The translations under genes were made by a program, and so were the position numbers. DNA of 64,000 nucleotides from Casuarius casuarius (Eukaryota > Chordata > Aves > Casuariiformes > Casuariidae), in contig PTFA01000311.1 in assembly GCA_003342895.1 (NCBI GenBank), positions 185,833 through 249,832 of the forward strand. The letters run 5' to 3'. The notes beneath the pieces are model-generated. The model saw nothing but the letters and a program-made list of their open reading frames with translations. It searched no databases and was not told the DNA's origin. Every line of letters starts with the position of its first letter. Position 1 is the first letter of the stretch. Positions 46,601-59,339 of the stretch are shown piece by piece.

Positions 46601-49418
46601 AGTGACTCTGACTTTCTCTCTGTCCGGTTAGACTGCACAGCCTTTAAAGAGACCATGCAGCAATACTTCTTCCTTTTCTCTCTGTGCCCCAAAGACCAAG
46701 ACAGGATGGTAAGGTTCTGAAGGGATACAAAAAATGTAGAGTCAAAGTAAGCACCAGGAAGGCAAGAGAAAGAACAGTGGGAATCCATCAGGTACAGAGA
46801 AGGTCTCTTTCGGCATACTCAGTTTCTTCTAAAACTTAATACATATTGAGGTACAGTAGTGAAAAGAGCCTTTCTGACCCTGAGAGATGTTATGTTTGCA
46901 TATGCAGTATGCTCTTGTTGGAAAGATTATATTGAGCATTTGAGCTAAAACTTCAATTGTTTTGTAGGAATTGTATTTTTTAACAAACTTGTTTTCAAAC
47001 TTTGAAATATCAAATATCTTTTTGCTTGTTCTCACCTAGGTTCATGTATTTAAGAAAGGGGGGGGGCAGCAGACTGTGGGTGCACTGCAGGGTTGCTTGG
47101 ATCACTAATCCTCTCTATTTGGTTGGCTACTTTCTGAGGACATTGAACACATGTTCTGGTGCTGTTTGAAGGCTCTGCGAGAGGCAGGAGTTGATTGAAA
47201 GCCCTCGGTTATGCTGAAGTGGGTGGCCATAGTGCAGGAATTGAATAGCTGCTATAAACCTGCTGAACTTTGTCATTTATAAATTATTTTGTGTGCCATC
47301 TGGAACAAGAATGGTGCCACAGTTTACAGAAGCTATAGCTGAGGTTCACATTGAGCAGTAAGTGTGAAATATTATTAGGTGATTATCAGATTTTAAAGGT
47401 TCTTTGAGTGGCTCAGAGACAGGTTCTTGGGTTAGAGATGTTTTAATTGAAACGCATTGTCAGCTTTTATTTCTTTGCAATGTGTTTATCGAAGTTGTAT
47501 CTTGGTCTCCCATTAAGTCCTTAAGAATATCCAAGAATCATGCTGTGATTGAGCTGAGGTCAAAATATCCTTTACATATGAGGTTCATCTGCTTCATAAG
47601 CAGGAGGTGATATTGCTGTTCCTTGATAAAATTTCCCTCAGAAAACCTGCTGTGTGTAGGGCTGATGTGTCAGATGGAACAGACCAAGAGATTATCTGTT
47701 TCAGATGGAATAAAGCCATTTAATACATGAACCATTTCCCGGATCTTCTCTCCAGCTTTCATGGAAGAGGTCTAGCCTTTGCCACAGGAAAAGGCTGGCT
47801 GGAAGCAGCATCAAAGACAACGTGGAAATGGCTCTGGCTACTGCAAAGCTAGCAATTTCTTGCTCCAAGACAAAACCATATTTTTGCCATCGCAAGGGCA
47901 GAAAGCTATGGGGTGCTGCAGTAGCAGAGGTCCTCTCACAAACCCTGTGCTCCCCAAGGTACTCGGAGCCAGTTCCCAAGTCTCAGTAGGGAGTGACCAC
48001 ACCATTGCCACTCTATGGCCTTTCTGGGGTCTTCTCCTTCCTCTGCCCTCGTTGGCCTTGAGCACGTGCATGCAGCCACACTGGGACAACTTACTGAGGC
48101 CAGTTTGGGGCAAGGATGCAGATGAACATGTAATATGGCCAGGCTGCAGCCTTCTGGCTGCCTCCTTGCTTGGCTCACTCCCAGTCTTTCCCGACCTCTT
48201 CTCTTAGCACGTGAACGGTGTCTATAGGTACCACTGCAGCTGAACAAGCATGGGCCAGATGCAGAGAGGTGGTCATGTCTGGGAGACATGGAGAAGTCTC
48301 TCCTACTTAAAGCCATAATTTTGCTGCTCCATCAATGGCTATGCCTGGATCCATGGTATTGGAAGTCTGAACTTTCAAGCTCTTTCTAGTATGAGTATGA
48401 GGGATTTTAGCCCCTCTTCTAAACTAATTCCAATTTAAAAGGTATAGGGCAAACACACCATGAATGTCACCGTGACTTGTACCTTTTCTTTATGAGCAAG
48501 AGGGGATATAACTGAAATGGCTTGGCATGTGGGTGCTCAACGTGCACTGGCTGGGCATTTTGTGGGAAATGTCACCAGAGAGACAGCATAGCCCCCAGCC
48601 TTTTGCTATTTCCATACTTTGTGGGCAGACTTGCTGGTGTGCTGCTGAACACCAAAACAGGTGCACTGCATCTTCAGTGCTTTCCAGAAAGTCGGTAGTG
48701 AAGGCAGGTGGAAATGATTGTCTTATAGATATGTCAGGTGCAAAATATGAATTGACAAATGGTACCGATATTAATTATATAGAAATAGTACTTACATCAT
48801 AAGTTCATGTAGGAATATGTCTCTTTTCTTCCATTGTTGGAAATAGGTGGAGAGCTGATGCGAAGGTGAAACAGGTGGCTCTCACTGGAAAGCGGCAATA
48901 AAGCAGCTTTCTGGTCAATTGTTTCATAATGCTGAACAGGCAGTTTCCCGATACCATTCTGTACCTTTTTTGTTGGCATTATGTACAAGAAATGAAATAT
49001 AACTTGTCTTGCATCGTGCTGGCTATTTAAAATGCATTCTCAAAATACAGTTGCTTGATTAATGGTATATGTGCTCTGAGTGTGACACAACTGCAATATG
49101 TTTCCATTACAGTTTTACTTCCATTAAAAGCCTATGAAATGGTTGCCTAGTCATTATAGCTGCTTTTCAGACTTGAGTTTGTATTTTCCTGTGGAAGACT
49201 CAAATTTGTGCACTAGGTTTTTTATCCTGCACAGGGTGCTAAAGAGAAGATGGGAACATTAAATCCAGAACCGTTAAAACCAATGAGGCTTAGATTTTGG
49301 AGAATGGCTGCCAATTGACACACAGGTTCTGGTTGATACTTTTTCCCTCAGTTGGGGGACCTCCAAAATGATGTGTGCGTGTGTCTGCCTTACTAACCTG
49401 CTTGTCTGTTCCTTTCAG
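43661..49418. other. Unassigned stretch
   Basis: No supported gene over about 5.7 kb. It contains a TTTG repeat (45,871-45,889), a duplicated ATGTTTA-ACAATAGC word (45,803-45,818 and 45,831-45,846), a G9 run at 47,058-47,066, and GC-richer blocks around 44,800-45,300 and 47,750-48,250 that produce overlapping frames on both strands (up to 151 codons at 44,730-45,185). None has motifs or consistent splice sites. Confidence 0.45.
45871..45889. repeat. (TTTG)n simple repeat
   Basis: Four to five TTTG units. Low complexity. Confidence 0.95.
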
Positions 49419-49611
49419 CCTCCCTCTCTCTGTATATGAAATTCTCCAGTGTCTGATAATGTGCCAGTTCATTCTGAAGCCTTCTGCTTCCCTCGCATCT
49501 ACCCAGCTGCATATTTTCACAACATCTATAGGAACATTATTTTTGAGACCTGTAGTCCTCTGTCAAACTTGTCTGAAATGAGCCAACAGGTTGAAAAGTT
49601 ACTCAGAGCAG
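49419..49611 (+). other. Exon-like segment, 193 nt (or 162 nt from an inner acceptor)
   Basis: The acceptor TTGTCTGTTCCTTTCAG ends at 49,418 and the donor AGCAG|GTATGCA starts at 49,612. From an inner acceptor-like CTCCAG (to 49,449), the remaining 162 nt are open, reading SDNVPVHSEAFCFPRIYPAA through YFHNIYRNIIFETC to MSQQVEKLLRA. From the outer acceptor that frame meets a TGA at 49,437, so coding use would need the inner site. The peptide has an amphipathic, coding-like feel, but I do not recognise a family. Confidence 0.22.
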
Positions 49612-49822
49612 GTATGCATGTGGGCAGAGACACACCTGTGCACATCCAGACGCACGTGTACACATATGTAGCGATCACATAGACTTTGTACCTTTAGGAA
49701 TAGTACACTGAGTAATGCATGTACTCTTTTCTCTGCACTCCTGATGAAATTTCACAAGGTCTGAAAATTAAATCCTACTTTAAAAAATGATTGATTTGCC
49801 TTTGGGTTCTTTCCAAGCATGG

Positions 49823-49875
49823 ACTTTTTTTCTTTCCTTCTCTCCCCCTCCCTCCCCCTCTCCCTCCCATCCATC
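49823..49875. repeat. Polypyrimidine (CCCTCC-rich) tract
   Basis: About 50 bases almost entirely C and T, with repeated CCCTCC and CCCCTC words. Mirror-like pyrimidine tracts of this kind can form triplex (H-DNA) structures. On the minus strand it is an extended G/A tract. Confidence 0.85.
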
Positions 49876-51135
49876 CTCATAAGTGCTATAACAGAAATGC
49901 TGACAGAATCTTACCTCTGCCATCACCAGTGGGTGCTACTCTAAAAGTATGTAACGATTTTAATGAATTTTGTGGCTGAGAGTTGGACACTGAAGCTGAT
50001 TTGAAAGCATTCACCAGTGAAAAAAGGATAGGCCTTTATTGATAGGGAGTCAAAAGTGAAGACTTAGCTGTAATTATTTACAAATCAATTAATGGACCTT
50101 TCCTCTAACACCCTATCAGTCAAAGACTGGCTAAGAGTGGAGGAGAGCATTGATAAGCATACACCATGAAACAAAATCAGTTATCTTTTGTCATTCTGAC
50201 AGAAGTGAGCCATGCATGTGGATTAACCCAGAATGCAACAGGAAAATGTCCACAGGCTGGAAGATAACCCAATTTTGTAAAATCAGTTGTCGTAAGTATC
50301 TCTCATAATTGATGGCAAGATTAGAACTCATCTAGCATCCCAGTGGTAAGAATCCAAACAGCTTCTGGTGCACCATTGCAACTTTTTAAAGCTAGCTTAG
50401 TTTCTCCAACTCAGGAATCTCTCCTTAATGTTAGCTAATATAAAGAAATTACATATGTAGAATGAACTTTTAAGGTCATATGTTTATGACTGTAGCAGGT
50501 AGTTAAATGGCTGGACATAGTGCAGCTCTTGGAAAACATTGGTGTGTTTGCAATGCTGAAAAAAAGCTGTCAATATTTTCCTTCCTTCCCTTTTTTTTTT
50601 AATTAAAAAAGTCCTTTTAATTATTATGTTCTTATGGACAAAAACTTTGATTCAGGTTTGTTTGTCTGAGTGCAAAGTTGCAATGAGATGCAGGTCGTAA
50701 CCCTGGCTATAATATGACTCTGCAAAGGACAACAATAGAAACAAATCTAAAATCCTTTAAAATGGCCTTTGAAAACTTCTGAAAGGTTTCTGTAATTAGA
50801 AGTAGAGCCCTAGGATACTATTTGGGTAATTTATTTAAATGAGGAAATTTTAAAACTATAACAGCTGTAGAAAATATTATTTCTTCATGAGACTGCACAA
50901 TGTGAAATGTTCAAGGAATTTTCAGAATCATGCCTAATTTTTTTGTCTCTGCACTCAAATCAGTACCAGCAGCGCTCTGATCACTGTTTCCAGCAGTGCA
51001 GTACATATTTCATAGCCTTATGATTAGCATAACTTCATTCCATTCAAGCATTCCTTGTCAGCATGTGCCCGCTTCAGCTCCCTAACGTGTAGATTCCCCA
51101 AGCTGCTCTTGGAAAACGCTAATGAAAGAAACAGT

Positions 51136-51160
51136 CACACGCGCACACACGCACGCACAC
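51136..51160. repeat. Alternating CA/CG tract (Z-DNA-prone)
   Basis: Twenty-five bases of strict pyrimidine-purine alternation, mixing CACA with CGCG and CGCA. CG-containing alternation is the most Z-DNA-favourable kind. Confidence 0.9.
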
Positions 51161-51514
51161 GAATTAACTAGTTTCATTGATTCAAGCTGTAACATTTTTC
51201 AGGACTTCTGCAGGTTATTCTGTAAACCATCCAAGGAGCATAGCAGTTGCTCTGCTTGTCTGTTCAATTCATTTTTACAGCTAAGATAACTCTAACATTT
51301 TTATTTCCACCAAGATATAGTGGAATAACTCTTCCTTACTCAGCAGTGCAAATGAGCACTGGTGAATACAGGAGCATGAATACCTAAAAGCCATCTAAAG
51401 AAACAACAGGCCAAAACCAAAAGCAAAACCCAAACCAAAAAAACTAATTGTAATAAATATGATCTGTAATGTTTTGTGAAGGAGGATAAAGGTCAACATA
51501 ATAACCTTCCAGTA

Positions 51515-51610
51515 ATGCGTGGTGCAGTCATGCAAAAGACCTGGTTTCTGTTCCAGGCTTGGTCTGAACAAACCTGAGTGGTTCGCTTAACCTCTACATG
51601 GAGAAAGCTT
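51515..51610 (+). mobile_element. MIR/CORE-type SINE relic
   Basis: AAAAGACCTGGTTTCTGTTC, then CAGGCT, matches the SINE box (AGACCTGGGTTCTATTCCCGGCT). GAGTGGTTCGCTTAACCTCT matches GGGCAAGTCACTTAACCTCT about 35 bp later, as expected. The 3' tail beyond about 51,605 is not recognisable. Confidence 0.65.
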
Positions 51611-54600
51611 TGCATTGCTCATGGATTTCAACGATAACCTTGCAGATGGAAGTATGTACTGGTCTGTCAGAGGTTTGGGTCCTGAAATCAGGCAATTTTT
51701 AGAGAGAGCAAATTACAGGGGACTTTCAAGTACCTGGAAGGTATGCAGTGAATGTTTAAAAAGAGATGTGAAGTGCTAGCTTTTAAAGCATTTTAACATT
51801 GTAAAACCATGAGAAGGTAAAAATGTGTGTAATGAGTATGATAACTAATGTGTGTCCATGCTGAACATACAGTATTTTCAAAGAACCCTTCTGTGCTCCT
51901 GGGTACTCTATCTGTACTTTTAGAGATGCTTAAGTTTTCAAGCTGGTAAGCATAAAAGAATATTCAGTGCAAAACCAAATTTGTTAAAAGAAGAAGTTAG
52001 GAGAGCTGTGGTTTCCATAGTAACCATAACTCCAGTATTAATTGTCAGTTAGCTTCAGCTGTCAAGTTCTTACGGTTTCCTGCTGCTTGCTTTCAGTAAT
52101 AATTTTTAAAATTTCTTTGTATCTATTTTACTTCAGACGTGTTATTTTTCTTGGTAGTTTTGTCCACACACTCATCTAGTTCTTCAGAGATGACCGTTTT
52201 CTTTTCCTTTCTCCATACCCCCCTCCCTTCCCCCAAGTGAGGCAGACTGGAAGGGACAGATTGGGAATTGCAGAGCTAAAGTCAACATCAAAGCATCTTT
52301 CCTGGAATAAATTCTTTCTAAGAAAGTCATTGCCTTGTCTGCAAGAAACTAAACTCTTCATTTAAACTTATTACACTTCTCATGGATCAAAATGACACAA
52401 TGAAGTGACAACGATGTAGACAAGTAGTAACATGAGAAAAATAAAATAACTGTTGCTTTCAGCACATTTAACACTTTTTTTTTTAAATATTGAAAGATTT
52501 TTATGTATGTTTTCTGAAATATGTCATAACCCTGGCAGTAGTTCAGGAGTGCTAACATGATTTGAGATTGTGAGACGCTTCTTTTTCTTTTTGCCTTCTG
52601 ATTTGGCTCATGCTTACGGACTGATATATCTTTTTCTGGAAAAGGCTTTATACAGTATGCTTTCTAGGCCAGAACCAATTCACTTGAGGGAAAATTTGAC
52701 TTTAGGTGAAAACTAGGTAAGTAGAAGAAAAGGCAATGAAAGTACAGCTGATTTCAAATCTCCGCCCACCAATGTCTTGAATATATTGTTCTGTTGTCTT
52801 TGGGAGAGGAACATTTAGAAATACCACAGCAGCAGGAGTCAACAATACCTGTCTCGTATAGCAGAATTTTCCTTGGAGGTCTGCTTGTTTTAGGTGATTT
52901 TCTTCTCACAGCTTAGTAACATGCTATGCTTCTAATATTTAATCCTCTTTTGCTTGTTACTCGACAGTAATTGTTGTGAATAAACTTTTGCCCCTGCAAA
53001 ACAGTTCTTTGAAGTATGCGGTAGGTCCTTCTACATAGATACTGTTCCTCTGACTGTTTTCTGGTGGTTCCTAAAGCACAAAACACAGGGAGGGGATGTT
53101 CGTATTGGCAGCTTTAGACGTGTAGCTGTCATTCAGGAGTCCAAAGTTAAAAACCTAAGTCAGTGTAGAAAGATTGGTATCATAAGTTTATCTGATGTTA
53201 AAATAGCCCCAAAATAAATGGTATAAAAACGTAGCAATGAATCCCATGGAAAGCAGTTGCAGAGTACTAAAAGGCAATCCCCTGAATGAATATATATCTA
53301 GAATAGATTGTTATTTAGATAAGTGTAAAAAGCCTTCCTTCTCCTGAAGCAAATTTTATTTACTGATGATTCTGACTTTAAATTTTTCTGATTTAGATCT
53401 TTTTCTGATTAAAATCTTTTTACCCTGCTCTCACATCTAAGAGCAATACAATGTTTGGTTAATGTTGAACTTCTGTTTTGTGAAGAGGGGATTATATAAA
53501 CTTCATGTGTGTAAGAGAGATTTTTGGGGAATTTCAGTGGAAGTAGATGCATTTGAGCAAAGTTTTGTTGAGAGCATTTTATTCTCTTTTAAATGAAAAA
53601 AATCTGAAGAACAATTCCAAATGCAGCTTTATTGCTCTAAAAATAGTTGGACTATGAAAATTTTTTATTTGGTTTCACTGTCTTTGTAAAATTAGTCTTC
53701 AGGCTTTCAACCCAAACAGTTACATACTTTGTCAGATAGATATCAAAACTGTGTGTGTATGGTCTGGATTTAGATCTAAGATTTACCTTAGATATGTACC
53801 CTTCTGGTGCATCAAACTGTTTAGTCTAATAATAACACAGCACATTGTGACAACATGAAACGCATCTGACTGGAAGGTTCCTTGGGGCTCCAAAACTACA
53901 TCTGGTATCCTGTAATACTAGATCTGCATGACCATGGTCTTTTTTATCACAGTTTTCACTTGAGTCTCCCCTAAAAGAACTGTGATAGTGTCAAACTCGC
54001 AGAAAACCTCAAAAGAGCTTGCCCGACAACAAACATCTTGCTTCATATTTGAGCACCTAATTAAAATATTTCAGGGTCCAGATTTGCAGATGAAGTTGAC
54101 ATGTTTACATTTCTGTATGTTTCTGATGTATAGGATACTGAGAATCCAGAAATGGTTATAAATCAATTTAGTTTGCTATTCATGCAGTAGGTCATACTTT
54201 GATAAATATAGTTTTTAACTTTAGATCCATGCTTGCTCAGTGCCCTTTATTTGTCAAAAGAATTAAATATTTTTCTAAATAATGGTATTTCATATGGAAC
54301 TCCCTGGAGATCTATCATCTTGGTTTAGCGTCCCAAGGAAGAAATGTTGCTGGCATCAGACCAAAAAATGAAATCTAAACTTGCATCTTAAATTACATAC
54401 AAGTGCAAGCAGGTTTAAAATAATGTAATACCATACCTTGTTCAGTAAAGTAAAGCAAGGAGGAAAAATTTTAACTATCTCATGGGTAAACAAAATGACA
54501 CACATGAACAAGAACAGCTCGTTTTAGATGAAGTCTCCTTAAAATTGTAGTATATTTAACATCTCAATAATCACTTATAAAAGTGTAATCTAGTACAAGA

Positions 54601-55509
54601 AAGGCTTTTACACAAAGGAAGCAAGCTGTATTTATTTATTTACTTTATTGTCAAGATTTCCTAATTGTATGTGTATTCTAGTCAGTGTTGCTCTTAATGA
54701 TGGAAAAAATGTTTGTCTGAAACCCATTTGGACAATGTTAGCTCTAAATCTTAATTCCATCTTGACTGCTTCAGGACTGTTAAGGGAGATGCTTAAATAC
54801 AGATGTGGGTGAGAGGAACAGAGCACAAGCCGCTGAAAAAAGAAAGAAGAAAAATACTGCTGGGGGAAAAAAGCAGAAAGTGAAGGCAATGTAGGAAGTA
54901 AAGAGGAATTGTGCAAAAGGTGCATAAAAAAAATAAAAGGAAGGGCAAAAAATCAAATTTAAAAGTTATGGTAAAATATTCTTTAGGCTGCAGAATCTGT
55001 TTTTTGGTATAAGAATAGAATTTTTCTGATACTCAGACTAATATCAAATGTTATGAACTCTGATATTTCCAAAAATTGAATCAAATGAAGATAGGAACAT
55101 GGAATAGGTATTAATCTTTGAGCTCAGGTGAGTACTTCAAGGTTAAGAATTACAGATCCTCAAAGTTGCTGGCATGTACTTGTGTTTAAATGCCACTCTT
55201 TGCAACGTTTGTATAGCAATCCCAATTGTCAGTATTATGGCTTTCTTGTTGGCTTAAATTTTAGAGAACAACGTTATAAAGTAAGGGTAGTACGCTTTTA
55301 CTGTTGCTCATTGTATCTGCACATGAGGATAAGGATGCTAGCAAATCTTCATGTGCAAGAGTTGTATTTGTTATGCATTATTATTCTATGTCAAAGCATT
55401 GTCAAAATTTTAAAAGGCAAACATGGCAAAGTTTTCTTATGGCTGTGCAAAACGTTTTCATTCCATGGGACAGATATAAACAGGTGGAAGGACATGAATA
55501 TTAAAATAA
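51611..55509. other. Unassigned stretch
   Basis: About 3.9 kb of AT-rich sequence with no supported gene or firm repeat. A short acceptor/donor pair at 52,667-52,716 is weak. A good donor-like CAG|GTGAGTA at 55,127/55,128 has only a poor upstream acceptor, and the intervening 91 nt are closed in all frames. Confidence 0.45.
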
Positions 55510-55592
55510 CACAAAAAGGAGGTCTGGAACCCATGACCTTGGCTGTAGGTCTACAAACCAATTACTGTGGGCTGAGTTCTTGTAAATTCATA
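55510..55592 (-). pseudogene. Decayed tRNA-like sequence or tRNA-derived SINE head
   Basis: On the minus strand GAACTCAGCCC (a weak A-box position) is followed about 35 nt later by CCAAGGTCATGGGTTCCAGA, then CC. The latter is an almost intact B box (GGTTCCAGACC against GGTTCRANNCC) preceded by a T-arm-like context. The middle, GTTTGTAGACCTACAG, looks like a damaged anticodon arm, faintly tyrosine-like (GTA). It could be an old tRNA pseudogene or the head of a tRNA-derived SINE. No stable cloverleaf is expected. Confidence 0.35.
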
Positions 55593-58500
55593 GCACTGGT
55601 TACTGCCTCAGTACGTACATCTGACCTGTGGTTAATGTGAAGCGGTGGGAGGGAGTTTATCAGTCAGCAAGCTACTGTGTGCCAGAAGTGTGCACCTGGG
55701 CAATACCCAAGAGTACCTGATGGCCTGGAAATTCCCACACTGTTCTACCCTGTGCACGTGCTCTTATTGTTGCAGAGAGTATAATATATTGCATGATGTG
55801 AATGAGAAGATATGTTTCAAATTATATGTTTAATCTGAGAAAGACCGAGTTTTGTCATGAATGCACCATTTTATTTCATTTCTTCAAAATCGGGAATCAA
55901 CAGTCTATTTGAAATAGAAAATAGACAATAAGGTTGGTTGGTGTACTTGTCTGTCAAAAACTGGTTACGCTGGCTTTAGTCTAACTCTTATTTTATACCC
56001 AAAAGTAACTTTGTAGATGTAAATTAAAACATGCAAATATCTGCTTGATCTGAGGCCACAGTAGGTAATAAGATACCTTTTCTGGAACAATTTTATCTGA
56101 ATCTTTCCTTGAGGAGAGGACAGGAATAAAACAAGGAGAGAGGATTTTAAAAAGTAAGCACTTTATATTTTAAATTATTCCCTGAAGTTGTACCACTGCA
56201 AGCAAACAAAGTTCTATGATCAATCCCTGCATTCAGAAAATTGATGCACACTAGAGCTGCACCAAAGACCACCTCTTTCTGTCCTGCACAGGTGGATAAT
56301 GCTGCCTGACTATTGGCAGGGTTTTCTGTCCTTCCTAACAGTTTAGCTAGGGAATTCTTAGGGAGCAGTAAAAATGTCATTGGTAATGTGATCTAGTTAC
56401 CTCAAGCAAATAACAAAGTCTTAAATGCAATCGTTTTAAGTTTTTGAGAAATTTCATTATTTAAATACAAGGTACGAAGGGATAAATTTTCAAAGCGTTG
56501 CCTGGAGGATTAGGTGTATTTTTCTTTCTGTAGTGGGAGGAGTAGTTGGTTTTAGACCTTGTCCTATATTTGAAAGTGCGTTTTAGATGAGATCTGAGGG
56601 CATGTGAGTTTAGAAAACTCTGCTTTAGGAGGTCCATATTGAACCTTGAAAGGTATGTATAGTCCTCAAAGCCTGGCTTGCATTTTCACTTTCCTTGTCA
56701 TTTCAAGATGGAGAGAACATTGTTTGCTCGCAGGCTTTTCATTAATGTTGTAGGGAAATCACAAGAACAATCAGCTCTCGTGATGGTTTGAATTTCTTTT
56801 TATAACAATTCATGTAAATAGGTGTGTGTATGCAAACTAGACATAGCTTTAGGGCTTCTGTTAAATTGCCAGTATATGCTCCAGGTGCAGTAAAGTTGGA
56901 CAGCTCTAGGTTATGTGCAGCACTCTTAGTTGTATGAGAAATGAGTACTTACTCTTTGCGGCAATAAGGGCTAGATGCCAAGTGGACAGGCTAATATACT
57001 TTAGATTTTTTTTTTTTTTTTGGAAGCTGTGGAAGCAATATATAGAACATATCTTCTTTATTTCTTATGAACTGCTTTTCTTAAAATACCACACAAACAA
57101 CTATGCAATGTCTTTTAGCCAGCTGCATTAGCCATTCTCTTTGAAGTAGGTGTGCCATGGAAGTCTGTCAGCACTTTCAGACATCAGTGAGCTCTCCCCG
57201 TGTGCCTTTGACTTACTAGGAACAATGCTTGCTACTGATTCTTTTCATTAGGTTTAAAGCAGAGCTATTATAATGCAGGTCCTCTTTAGGATATCTGCTA
57301 AGACAGAGAAATGCAACCTTAACTGCAGCGGAGTGATCCGACCCCAGTTTACCTGAATATGGAGGACAACAACGAAGTAGGATATTTCCCCACCCCAAAA
57401 AACAAGTGCAAGGACTACTTGCAAATCCTTAAAGAAGTCAAGGGCTTCTCAGATGAATACTTTCAGGTATTAAGGAACCTCTGGTGAGCAGCCATGGCTG
57501 ATGAGATAGAAATTTCAACTTTATTTGATCGCCATTAGCTACAAATGACTGACTTCAGCCATCTCATCTAATGTGGTTACTCAGCTACCAGCCTGGCTGA
57601 GCCAGCTGCATCCCCACTCTGTTTGCTGGAGCCTGGTGTAATGAGCTGTGTTGATTCTACTGCATTTTTGGCTAGGAAGGGAAGAAGTGACAAATTCAGA
57701 TAGAAATGCAGGTTCTGACTGCAAGAATGCTTTGTTCACAGTGAAAAGGGGGAGTGTTGGAACATGACATCTAGGCAACAGGTAGCATGTGAGCAAAAGT
57801 TTGATATCAGGCACTGAGGCAGGCATCGCTGTGTACTGGCACAGTCAAGCTGCTGTACATCATGGTGCAGACATGGGAGCCCTAGTAAAGGACTGCATGG
57901 TATGTTAAAACAACAGACAAGATCTCAACAGAAACCCTGAAATTTTGCAAATAAACTGAGTTTGCAGTACCTAGTGATAGGCTGTCACAACTGTCCATTT
58001 TCAGCCATGACAGCGTTGCACCCCACTTTTGGAGATGGTGGCTGAGATGCTCACCCAAGTCTCTGCCTTCTCCAGAATTATTCAGGGCTGTTCTTGCTCC
58101 CAGCAGCAATCCCGTGCAGCCTAGTATAGCTTCCAGCCACAAATTTCATAAACTAGCCACGCAAACAAGCTGAACTTGAAATCAGTAAGTGAGCAGTGCA
58201 TGGGACGCATTTCCATGCACGGTCTCAGAAAAGGCTACAAGGACACTTGTTTTGCGTGGAAGAAGCGTGGCAGATGTTTCTACTATGGAGTAGACAGATG
58301 AAGCTTGTGTGTGCAATCAGTATGCTTAGCTTTTAAGTCAGTGAAGCATTAATGCTATGGAGTAGTCTTCTGGCTATTCTTTCAAGGTGCAGACTAGTAA
58401 GATTTTAAGAAAATATGAGTTAGGTCCCTAAACAATGCTTTCAAAAGCATAAGTGCTTTGTGCTCACCTGTTGAAGATCTATGTCACAGAGAACAAAGGT

Positions 58501-59339
58501 AAAAGAGGTGTTGAAATACTTGCGAGTAAATAAATACAAGACTGCATAGATGTATGTAACCCCTGTGTCAAGTCAGAGAGAGATTGTTTATTGTGAGGTT
58601 ATATCCTCAAAGCAGCTGTTTGCAATAGCTTGTTGTACCAGTTCTACAAGATTTTCTGAAAGAATCAAGATACGAAGCTTTCTGTTTGCTGCCAACATTT
58701 CTGTTTCACACAAGAGCCCTGCATCTTTGCACCCTGTGCTTGGAGTCCTTATGCTTGGAGAAGGAACTGTCCCTCTCAGGAATAAATCCATCTCAAGTCC
58801 AAAATAAAGGAAAAAATACCTTTCTTTCAATTTTTTGTTTTCCTTTCAGAAGCGGGGAGTTAGGAGGAAGGGAGAAATGTTAGAAACTGAGTGGGCTTTA
58901 GAGCACATGTTTAGCTATAATCATTCTTATACACCCATGTTTCTCTCTCCTTTTATTACCAGCCCTCCATGAAATGTGGAGATTAGCACTAGTCATGTGG
59001 AAGTGTTTAAAAATTCAAGCAGTGACAATAGGAAGTGTCAGACAGTAATGGAATAAGTACGGCAAAATTACAAAGACAGCAGCTATTCATTAATAAATTA
59101 GAACCTTGCAGGTTTTTCCTTTTTTTTAACTGAAGGGTTCCAACTTGCAAATGCTATTGTTCTGGAAGTAACTTTATAATTTCCCCTTCACCCCTTGTGG
59201 GGGAAAAAAAAAAATCCCCTTTTAATCACAGACCAAGTCATGTGTTAATATTCCCCCCCTCCACCATACCATATTCAGGAGTAAATTTAATACAAAGAAT
59301 CAGAGGCACCACCACTTCCAAGTGACAGGTCGAGAACTA
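55593..59339. other. Unassigned stretch
   Basis: No supported gene. The longest frame of the window (55,128-55,640, + strand) ends just after this start and runs over the tRNA-like relic, so it is not a gene. T run at 57,008-57,021. Remaining frames lack motifs. Confidence 0.45.

Larger units (their letters stand above)
49612..51514. other. Unassigned stretch with structured low-complexity tracts
   Basis: Contains the polypyrimidine tract 49,823-49,875 and an alternating CA/CG tract at 51,136-51,160. No gene was recognised. The region 50,790-51,120 is AT-rich and non-repetitive. Confidence 0.45.

Noticed and set aside
47779..48316. Overlapping frames of 91-142 codons on both strands
   Set aside because: Frames open on both strands at once reflect GC-rich composition. 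No family similarity was recognised.
52667..52716. 50-nt segment ending TAG|GTAAGT
   Set aside because: The donor is strong but the acceptor (GCTTTCTAG) has a poor pyrimidine tract and the frame stops at the boundary.
55128..55640. Longest open frame (170 codons, + strand)
   Set aside because: It starts at GTG in a splice-donor-like context (CAG|GTGAGT), has no family motif and ends by running through the reverse complement of a tRNA-like relic. A chance frame.
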